From: an uncultured Allomuricauda sp.
Lineage (GTDB): Bacteria; Bacteroidota; Bacteroidia; Flavobacteriales; Flavobacteriaceae
DNA: 64,000 bases
Direction: 5' to 3'
NCBI RefSeq assembly: GCF_947501165.1
Contig: NZ_CANMUU010000002.1
Coordinates: 806,001-870,000 of the forward strand
Part shown: piece after piece, positions 47,393 through 54,050 of the stretch
Numbering within the stretch: position 1 is the first letter of the stretch
How the letters are laid out: each line of letters begins with the position of its first letter
The notes under the pieces: generated by a model
Told to the model about the DNA's origin: nothing
Database searches by the model: none
The model's input: the letters and a program-made list of their open reading frames with translations, nothing else
Translations under genes and position numbers: made by a program

Positions 47393-48119
47393 CCAAAGGT
47401 ATCTTTTCAAGATTATAAATTCCTATTTCGCCTTCAATTTTACGCAAATCATACTCTGCTTTGGAAATGGATTGAAATTGAATTTTATCGCCTGCTTTTA
47501 CAAAGCAAGGCTTCTCATGGGAAGCATCAAAAACCGGTACCGGACAATTCCCTATTATGTTCCATCCTCCTGGAGAGTCTTGTGGATATATTCCTGTCTG
47601 TTTTCCTGCAAGGCCCACCGAACCCTTTTCTACATGAAGTCTAGGTGTTTTGCGTCTGGGCAATTGCAAAGATTTTGGCAACCCTCCCAGATACATAAAT
47701 CCAGGTAAGAATCCTATTCCGAAAACAATATATTCGTATGAAGTATGCTGTTTTATCAGTTCTTCCTTAGTTAAATCTAGAGATTTAGCAGTTTTCTGAA
47801 TATCAATCCCGAAATCAGATTCATAGCATACGGGCAGTTTCCATAGAAAACGTTCATTTTGAACAGACCTGGTATTTTTCTCATAAACCTCCAAAACTCG
47901 AGCTTTTGCAGTATCAAAATCAAGTTTTGCGCCCGACAACGAAATCATGGTTACGGAATTATACGCCGGAACCAACTCCCATTCGCGCTGATATTTATTG
48001 GTAAAAGCGCTAACAAACGCAAGAATATCATTCAAAATGGATTCCTTTACTTCAATGGGCCATTCAATCAAAAGAGCTTTCTCTCCAAAGGGTCTTATGG
48101 TTAGGGGGACTTCTTTCAC
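47385..48119 (-). CDS. pxpB: 5-oxoprolinase subunit B
   Basis: 244 residues of the KipI/AHS1 family: IRPFGEKALLIEWP, ELVPAYNSVTMIS, YEYIVFGIGFLPGFMYLGGLPKSLQLPRRKTPR (read in parts) and GSVGLAGKQTGIYPQDSPGGWNIIG. It starts with GTG at 48119 within a GTGA overlap with the pxpA stop, so the two are translationally coupled. It is the ATPase-side partner of PxpC. Confidence 0.93.
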   Translation of the reverse strand: MKEVPLTIRPFGEKALLIEWPIEVKESILNDILAFVSAFTNKYQREWELVPAYNSVTMISLSGAKLDFDTAKARVLEVYEKNTRSVQNERFLWKLPVCYESDFGIDIQKTAKSLDLTKEELIKQHTSYEYIVFGIGFLPGFMYLGGLPKSLQLPRRKTPRLHVEKGSVGLAGKQTGIYPQDSPGGWNIIGNCPVPVFDASHEKPCFVKAGDKIQFQSISKAEYDLRKIEGEIGIYNLEKIPLDA

Positions 48120-48859
48120 TTGCTTAAAACTATATTATGCTTTGGCAATTCTTTTGAAAGATACTGTAATATTTGTAATGCTGAGGGAGTATCGCCATGA
48201 ATACAAATGGTATCCATCCGGATTCTCAAGGTTTCACCTGACAAAGTCCTTATTTCTCTCTTTTGTACCATTGGCAAAACATGCTGAAGCACCTTTTCTG
48301 GTTTTGAAATAAGCGCCTCTTTGTGGGTTCTTGAAACCAAAGTCCCATCTGAACTGTAATTTCTATCGGCAAAAGCTTCGTAACATACCTCTATTCCATA
48401 TGTTTTTGCTAAAAGAGCGACTTGGGAGCCAGGCAATGCATAAATTCTCTTTGTTAAACCCGATTCAAGAACCACTTCTAAAAACAATCTGGCTAGTTCT
48501 GCATCTTTAGCAATTTGGTTGTACAATGCTCCGTGTGGTTTTATATGATTCACAAGGATTTCTTGCTGTTTTGCGACTTTACCGAACATGGATAGTTGCT
48601 CTGAAAGGCTATTTCTTAATGCATCCTTTGAGATATCCATTACTTTCCTGCCAAAATTAAGCTTATCAGGATATGATGGGTGAGCACCGATTTTAACGGT
48701 GTGTCTTTTTGCTAATCCAATGATTTCAAATATAGATGAGCTTTCACCCGCATGACCCCCACATGCAATATTACACGAACTGATATGCGGAAAAAGTTGA
48801 GCTTCGTTTCCTACCCCTTCGCCAACATCACAATTTAAATCTACATACCACTTTTTCAT
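48116..48859 (-). CDS. pxpA: 5-oxoprolinase subunit A
   Basis: 247 residues of the LamB/YcsF family: VDLNCDVGEGVGNEAQLFPHISSCNIACGGHAGES (in parts), IGAHPSYPD, NHIKPHGALYNQIAKDA and YEAFADRNYSSDGTLVSR. It is the third component of bacterial 5-oxoprolinase. Its ATG lies immediately after the stop of the Nramp-like gene, with no base between, so transporter and enzyme share one operon. Confidence 0.95.
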   Translation of the reverse strand: MKKWYVDLNCDVGEGVGNEAQLFPHISSCNIACGGHAGESSSIFEIIGLAKRHTVKIGAHPSYPDKLNFGRKVMDISKDALRNSLSEQLSMFGKVAKQQEILVNHIKPHGALYNQIAKDAELARLFLEVVLESGLTKRIYALPGSQVALLAKTYGIEVCYEAFADRNYSSDGTLVSRTHKEALISKPEKVLQHVLPMVQKREIRTLSGETLRIRMDTICIHGDTPSALQILQYLSKELPKHNIVLSK

Positions 48860-50056
48860 CTAAAAAAACTCCAACACCTTAAAAATGCTCTTTACCCCTA
48901 AAAATATCGCGAATAGTACAATCAATACGCCAACAACATTTTGAATGGGTTTATTCACATGGCTGCCCATCACTTTCTTCTGGTTAACCATCCATAAAAG
49001 AAGTACTGCCATTATAGGCAACAATACTCCATTGGCCACTTGAGCAAATTGAATGACTTGTATTGGTTTAATGTCAAAAGAAAGAAAAAATACTCCCAAG
49101 AAAAGAATTGAAATCCAAATTAATCGAAACTTAGGATCTTTCATCCCATCCTTCCAACCAAAACAACTACTTGCCACGTAGGCAGCTGCCAGAGGGGCGG
49201 TAATCGCAGAAGTAATTCCAGCTAACAAGAGTCCCAGTCCCATGAAATAAAGCGCCATTTTTCCAAAGAGGGGTTCCATAGCCTTTGCCATATCCACTGC
49301 ATTCGTAACATTATCCAAATCTGCGGCCGCCGCAGTAATAATAATCGCTATGGAAACCAACCCACCTACTCCAACAGAGACCAAGGTATCCCAACGCATC
49401 AAGGACAAATCTTTTTCAGAACCCCACTTTTCTCTTACCAAAGAAGCGTGCAAAAAAAGATTATAGGGAACAACAGTTGTTCCCACCAGAGCCACTATAG
49501 TCAATACGCTCTGTTCTGGTAAAGTAGGGACAAACGCTCCTTTTACAATTTCAATAAGTGAAGGCTTAGTTAGTATGGCAGCGATTACAAAACAAAGTCC
49601 CATCATGCCCACCAAGCCCATGAATATTTTTTCAAGCGATTTATAGCTTCCAAACCATAGAATACCAAATGCCAAAAAGCCGACTAAAAGTGGATAAATG
49701 GGAAAAACTAGAGGCATTTCAAAAATAGCATTCAAACCTAAAGTAGCACCTCCAATATTCCCGGCTTCATATGCCGCATTCCCTATTAGAATTGCGGCTA
49801 GTACAATCCCCAACACCAGATTCTTTGTCCATTTTTTTGTCAATTGACTTCCAATAACATCTACAAGGCCTTTTTGGGTTAGAACCCCTATTCTACCAGC
49901 CATCTCCTGTAGAATTATGGTACAAACTATAGATACCAATAAAGCCCAGATAAGGGCAAATCCAAACTTCACTCCTGCAATTGTACAAATAGTGATGGTG
50001 CCTGGGCCCACAAAGGCAGCAGCAACTAAAATGCCGGGGCCAATTTTTTTTAGCAT
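48860..50056 (-). CDS. Nramp-family transporter with altered metal site, in the 5-oxoprolinase operon
   Basis: 398 residues with about eleven hydrophobic segments in the Nramp (SLC11/LeuT) order. In known Nramp proteins the first helix carries DPGN and the sixth MPH; their Asp, Asn and Met bind Mn or Fe. Here the first helix reads VGPGTITI, with Gly17 for Asp and Thr20 for Asn, and the sixth reads VVPYNLFLHA, with Val196 for Met and Tyr198 for His. The main metal ligands are thus gone. It is the first gene of the operon with pxpA, B and C, ending where pxpA starts. It may move another cation or even 5-oxoproline; the substrate is an inference. Confidence 0.85.
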   Translation of the reverse strand: MLKKIGPGILVAAAFVGPGTITICTIAGVKFGFALIWALLVSIVCTIILQEMAGRIGVLTQKGLVDVIGSQLTKKWTKNLVLGIVLAAILIGNAAYEAGNIGGATLGLNAIFEMPLVFPIYPLLVGFLAFGILWFGSYKSLEKIFMGLVGMMGLCFVIAAILTKPSLIEIVKGAFVPTLPEQSVLTIVALVGTTVVPYNLFLHASLVREKWGSEKDLSLMRWDTLVSVGVGGLVSIAIIITAAAADLDNVTNAVDMAKAMEPLFGKMALYFMGLGLLLAGITSAITAPLAAAYVASSCFGWKDGMKDPKFRLIWISILFLGVFFLSFDIKPIQVIQFAQVANGVLLPIMAVLLLWMVNQKKVMGSHVNKPIQNVVGVLIVLFAIFLGVKSIFKVLEFF

Positions 50057-50104
50057 TCAGATTAAATTATAGTCACTGAAATTAAGCTCTTTTGTGTTAA
50101 AAGT

Positions 50105-50140
50105 TGCATTTCATCCAAAAAAATGCATTTCATCTAAAAA
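50105..50140. repeat. Two 17-bp near-identical direct repeats upstream of the Nramp-pxp operon
   Basis: TGCATTTCATCCAAAAA (50105-50121) and TGCATTTCATCTAAAAA (50124-50140) differ at one base and repeat with a 19-bp period, about 50-85 bases upstream of the transporter start. They are candidate operator copies for a regulator of 5-oxoproline use. A related TTCATCCGAAAA occurs at about 50739. Confidence 0.55.
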
Positions 50141-50233
50141 TTGCCCCCCGTAGTACTTGTTTTATACGAATATGGAAATGGTAGAGTTATAATAATCCCA
50201 AATCTAATTATTAAACTTAACCGACCAATACTT

Positions 50234-50677
50234 ATGACCTGTAAGGAATGTGGTACTAAGATTACCCGTGAAGAAAATGAAGCTTCGTATGATGTTATTG
50301 GTGTTTCTCTTTGTGAAAAACACCTTAAACTTATTAAGAGAATCATTTTGAACAATAACACGCCACTTGAGGCCATTCAATTGTTTTATGCCCTAAAGGA
50401 AAAAGGAGCACAACCTATGTTGGAATGGTGGGACGGCAAAAAATCCGTCGACATCGCCTTCTCTAGGGTAAAACTTAATATTGAGATTGACACTCAATAT
50501 GACCTTATAACCCATGAGCAAGCCTTAAAGGACCTTGAGGAATCCATGCATTCTTTTAAAAATGGGTTCACTACCATACGAATTCCGCATTTGACCGTCA
50601 AATATTACCTTGAAGATACGGTAGAGAACATTCTGGGCATTATTTCTAGTCTAAAGTCCAATATTAAGGTTATATAA
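50234..50677 (+). CDS. Zinc-ribbon protein with probable DUF559-type nuclease fold
   Basis: 147 residues from ATG 50234, chosen because the zinc ribbon begins there (a longer TTG reading adds 31 residues without family character). Cys3, Cys6, Cys27 and His30 form CxxC-x20-CxxH. A helical stretch follows, then VDIAFSRVKLNIEID (Asp73, Glu84, Asp86) and a helix-strand end GFTTIRIPHLTV. This order (D, strand with E-x-D, helix, final strand) resembles the DUF559/Vsr-like restriction-endonuclease fold. No methylase or partner is adjacent. The nuclease call is an inference from pattern. Confidence 0.55.
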   Translation: MTCKECGTKITREENEASYDVIGVSLCEKHLKLIKRIILNNNTPLEAIQLFYALKEKGAQPMLEWWDGKKSVDIAFSRVKLNIEIDTQYDLITHEQALKDLEESMHSFKNGFTTIRIPHLTVKYYLEDTVENILGIISSLKSNIKVI

Positions 50678-50841
50678 AAATCTTTATTCAAGAAGGGGAG
50701 AATTCCTTTGTTGTCAAATTGTAACTTTCAAAATACAGTTCATCCGAAAAACAGTGAGTTGGTCTAAGACTAAAACTTGTCATAGGGTTTTGTGCTTAAT
50801 TTGAGAGCCGATATTAAAGTCAAACTAGATTACAAAAAGCA

Positions 50842-51711
50842 ATGTCAGAAAAACTTATCATAAATTTCACGCCAACAGGGATGATACCCACCAAAGATTT
50901 GACTCCACACGTTCCCATTACGGTTTCAGAAATTGTGGATGATGTTCTTAAGGCCGCCGATATAGGTATCACAATGGTTCATCTCCATGGAAGAGATGAA
51001 AAAAATGGTAGGCCGACCTATAAAAAGGAGTTGTATGGAAAAATAATAGAAGGCATAAGGACTTACTATCCAGATTTGGTCATTTGTGTTTCCCTAAGTG
51101 GAAGGGATTTTTCCGAGTTTGAAAAACGATCAGATCCACTATTATTGAAGGGGAGATTAAAACCTGACATGGGAAGTCTTACCCTTAGCTCATTGAACTT
51201 TAACAGCTCAGCAAGTGTAAACTCGCCAGAAATGATTCAGAAACTGGCCAAAGCTATGCTAGATAATGGTATTGTTCCTGAGTTAGAGGTCTTTGATGTA
51301 GGCATGATTAACTATTCAAAATATCTGCTTAAAAAAGGATTGATAAATCCACCCTTTTATTTCAATTTGATTTTGGGAAACATAGCTTGTGCCCAAGCTA
51401 CCTTATTGAACACAGGTATTATGATCAATGAATTACCTGAAAATTCAATTTGGAGTATAGGTGGGATTGGCAACACCCAACTGAAAATGAATTCAATAGC
51501 AATTGCCATGGATGGAGGGGTTCGAATAGGTATCGAAGATAATATCTGGTATGACAATGGAAGAACAAGACTTGCCTCAAACGCTGATTTTATAAAAAGG
51601 ATACATACTCTTGCGAATGCAAATGAACGCGAAGTAATGACAGCCGCCGAATTTAGAAGTATCATGAAGTTAGAAAACGGTAAAGATTCTTATGGGCGCT
51701 TCAATCAATGA
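50842..51711 (+). CDS. BKACE-family beta-keto acid cleavage enzyme
   Basis: 289 residues of a TIM barrel. MVHLHGRDEKNGRPTYKKELYGKII (in parts) with the metal His-x-His, TLSSLNFNSS, PELEVFDVGMI and the late metal Glu in VRIGIEDNIWYDNGR are those of 3-keto-5-aminohexanoate cleavage proteins. BKACE enzymes condense a beta-keto acid with acetyl-CoA to give acetoacetate and a new acyl-CoA. The gene overlaps a GNAT gene by up to 20 bases. No lysine fermentation or carnitine genes are nearby, so the substrate is open. Confidence 0.86.
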   Translation: MSEKLIINFTPTGMIPTKDLTPHVPITVSEIVDDVLKAADIGITMVHLHGRDEKNGRPTYKKELYGKIIEGIRTYYPDLVICVSLSGRDFSEFEKRSDPLLLKGRLKPDMGSLTLSSLNFNSSASVNSPEMIQKLAKAMLDNGIVPELEVFDVGMINYSKYLLKKGLINPPFYFNLILGNIACAQATLLNTGIMINELPENSIWSIGGIGNTQLKMNSIAIAMDGGVRIGIEDNIWYDNGRTRLASNADFIKRIHTLANANEREVMTAAEFRSIMKLENGKDSYGRFNQ

Positions 51712-52357
51712 AAACATGAAATTAAGGGAGGAAAAAAAGTTTTATAGGTTCCAACATTTGTTCCTAAGAATTAGGCATGGGTTGCTTTTCTTAACCTTAA
51801 GAAACATTTTGGTGAAGTTTGGATTAGACATTGGGATATACTTCTGGGTGTTAGAAGGAACAGGAACTATTCTTCCTCCAACAATAAAAGGTAATACTGA
51901 AGATTATGATTTCATTTTTTTGTCTCACAATGACATCAAAAGTCTTGGAAATTTACATTTTTTAAACCCTGATAGTCTGATTAAAAGAAATGGTAATGGA
52001 ATGAAGGTGGTGGGATTAAAGAACAGGAACGGTCAAGTAGCTGCTTTCATGTTTATTGAATACGAGAATTTTGGATATGAAAAAAGAAATTTTCGACTAG
52101 AGGAGGGAGAAGTATATCTCTCAAATATGTACACTTATCAGGATTTTAGAGGGCAAAATCTCGCTCCATACTTAAGACATAAGAGCTATGAAATACTAAA
52201 AAAGGAAGGGGTTACAAGAATCTACAGTATCACTGATTATTTTAACAAATCTTCTCAAAAATTTAAACAAAAGTTAAAATCGAAAAACTTGTATCTCTTC
52301 TTCAATATGATTCTTTTCAAAAAATATCATAAAACTTTTAAAATTAAAGAGTACTAA
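51692..52357 (+). CDS. GNAT-like N-acetyltransferase coupled to the BKACE gene
   Basis: 221 residues if read from ATG 51692 (20 bases of overlap); ATG 51716, four bases after the BKACE stop, is also possible. The C-terminal half has GNAT features: VAAFMFIEYENFGY, EVYLSNMYTYQDFRGQNLAPYLRHKSYEILKKEG (in parts), the acetyl-CoA loop with RGQNLAP, and IYSITDYFNKSSQKF. The N-terminal ~100 residues are specific to this group and not recognised. Arrangement implies it acts with the BKACE product or pathway. The acyl acceptor is unknown. The coding part is more AT-rich than its neighbours by eye. Confidence 0.68.
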   Translation: MGASINENMKLREEKKFYRFQHLFLRIRHGLLFLTLRNILVKFGLDIGIYFWVLEGTGTILPPTIKGNTEDYDFIFLSHNDIKSLGNLHFLNPDSLIKRNGNGMKVVGLKNRNGQVAAFMFIEYENFGYEKRNFRLEEGEVYLSNMYTYQDFRGQNLAPYLRHKSYEILKKEGVTRIYSITDYFNKSSQKFKQKLKSKNLYLFFNMILFKKYHKTFKIKEY

Positions 52358-52365
52358 GTTTAATA

Positions 52366-53901
52366 TTATCCTAACCATCCCTCTCTATCCAAGCTGCGAT
52401 ATTGGATAGCTTCAGAAATATGCTCTTGTTGTATATCTGCTGTACCTTGCAAATCAGCAATTGTTCTTGCTACCTTTAGGATACGGTCATACGCTCTTGC
52501 TGATAGGTTAAGGCGCTCCATTGCATGTTTTAACAAACTCAAGGAGTCTTCATTGAGAATACAGAATCTACGAATCAGTTTTGTGTTCATCTGAGCATTA
52601 TAATGAACATGTTCTATTTGGGAAAAGCGTTGCGTTTGGACTTTTCGGGCTTTTATAACACGATTCCTTATTTTACAACTGTTCTCACCCTTCCTCGCTT
52701 CAGAAAGCTTATCAAAAGGCACGGGGCTTACTTCAATATGGATATCTATGCGATCCAATAAGGGTCCAGATATTTTATTCAGATAACGCTTCATTTCCGC
52801 ATGTGAAGAAGTCATTGGAGCGCTGGGGTCATTAAAGTATCCGCTTGGACTTGGATTCATACTTGCAATCAACATAAAACTACATGGATAAGTTACAGCG
52901 AACCGAGTGCGGGCTATGGTGGCCTCCCTATCTTCCATGGGTTGACGCATTACTTCCAACACTCTACGCTCAAATTCCGGAAGTTCATCTAAAAAGAGAA
53001 CCCCATTATGGGAAAGGGAAATCTCGCCGGGTTGCGGATAACTTCCTCCACCCACCAAGGCTGCACTGCTTATGGTATGATGTGGATTGCGAAAAGGTCG
53101 TTGTCTCATCAATCCGTGGTCTTTGGTCTTACCTACTACACTATGGATTTTGGTGGTTTCCAAGGCCTCATCCAATGTCATTGGAGGAAGAATGGAGGGC
53201 AAACGTTTGGCTAACATGGTTTTCCCAGCTCCAGGTGGGCCTATTAGAATAAGATTATGTCCCCCCGCAGCGGCAATCTCCATACATCTCTTTACGGTTT
53301 CCTGTCCTTTAACATCCGAAAAGTCAAAATCTGTCAATGCTGATTTTTCATCTTGAATTGAGAAGCTTTTCACTTCGGTAGGTTCAATTTTATTCTCCTC
53401 GTTAAAAAAGTCAATCACCTGAGCGATATTTTCCATAGCATATACTTTTAGACCATGAACAATAGCAGCTTCCTCTGCATTGGCTTTTGGCAGAATAAAA
53501 CCTTTAAATCCTTCTTCTTTTGCTTTTAAAGCTATTGGCAATGCTCCCTTTATTGGTTGCAGACTTCCGTCCAAAGAGAGTTCTCCCATTACGATGAAGT
53601 CTTCTAAACTGGGGCCGTCAATTTGTTTGGAAGCGGCAAGTATTCCTATACTAAGAGTTAAATCGTAAGCCGAACCCTCCTTTCTTAGGTTTGCTGGGGC
53701 CATATTGATTGTGATACGTTTTCCAGGAATCTTATAGCCATTATTGTTGAGTGCTGCTGCAATTCGATATTGACTTTCTTTAATAGCATTATCAGGAAGA
53801 CCCACTAAATGATATCCAATACCCTTATCTACGTTAACTTCCACAACCACCGTAGTTGCCTCAATACCAAAGACGGCACTTCCATATATTTTTGTCAGCA
53901 T
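52366..53901 (-). CDS. comM: YifB/ComM-family Mg-chelatase-like AAA+ ATPase
   Basis: 511 residues. The N-terminal YifB domain (SAVFGIEATTVVVEVNVDKG, GLPDNAIKESQYRI) precedes Walker A LIGPPGAGKTMLAKRLP, Walker B VLFLDELPEFERRVLEVMRQPMED (in parts), LIASMNPSP, and the C-terminal SARAYDRILKVARTIADL. The family acts in branch migration during natural transformation (ComM) and has a wider distribution than competence. It is convergent with the GNAT gene, eight bases apart. Confidence 0.92.
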   Translation of the reverse strand: MLTKIYGSAVFGIEATTVVVEVNVDKGIGYHLVGLPDNAIKESQYRIAAALNNNGYKIPGKRITINMAPANLRKEGSAYDLTLSIGILAASKQIDGPSLEDFIVMGELSLDGSLQPIKGALPIALKAKEEGFKGFILPKANAEEAAIVHGLKVYAMENIAQVIDFFNEENKIEPTEVKSFSIQDEKSALTDFDFSDVKGQETVKRCMEIAAAGGHNLILIGPPGAGKTMLAKRLPSILPPMTLDEALETTKIHSVVGKTKDHGLMRQRPFRNPHHTISSAALVGGGSYPQPGEISLSHNGVLFLDELPEFERRVLEVMRQPMEDREATIARTRFAVTYPCSFMLIASMNPSPSGYFNDPSAPMTSSHAEMKRYLNKISGPLLDRIDIHIEVSPVPFDKLSEARKGENSCKIRNRVIKARKVQTQRFSQIEHVHYNAQMNTKLIRRFCILNEDSLSLLKHAMERLNLSARAYDRILKVARTIADLQGTADIQQEHISEAIQYRSLDREGWLG

Positions 53902-53912
53902 GATTTAGCTTT

Positions 53913-54050
53913 TTAATTCACACGCTGCTGAATATACTCGTTGAGATAAAGAATTTTTGTTGTGCTTTGATGAATGGGAGTTCTGAGTTGACGTAACTCT
54001 TTCCCGATTGGTTCTTTAAAATTATTATTCCTATTGATTGGATGGAACAA
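53913..54050 (-). CDS. Possible 45-codon gene between penicillin acylase and comM
   Basis: On the - strand an open frame from TTG 54050 overlaps the 3' end of the penicillin acylase gene by 20 bases in another frame and ends with TAA at 53915-53913, eleven bases before the comM start. The predicted peptide has FKEPIGKELRQLRTP and IHQSTTKILYLNEYIQQRVN, a polar helical sequence unlike a chance translation of AT-rich DNA. I know no family. Length, weak start and lack of comparison keep this uncertain. Confidence 0.3.
   Translation of the reverse strand: MFHPINRNNNFKEPIGKELRQLRTPIHQSTTKILYLNEYIQQRVN

Noticed and set aside
50141-50233. Longer TTG-started form of the zinc-ribbon protein
   Set aside because: The extra 31 residues have no family character and overlap promoter-like AT-rich DNA; ATG 50234 starts right at the ribbon.
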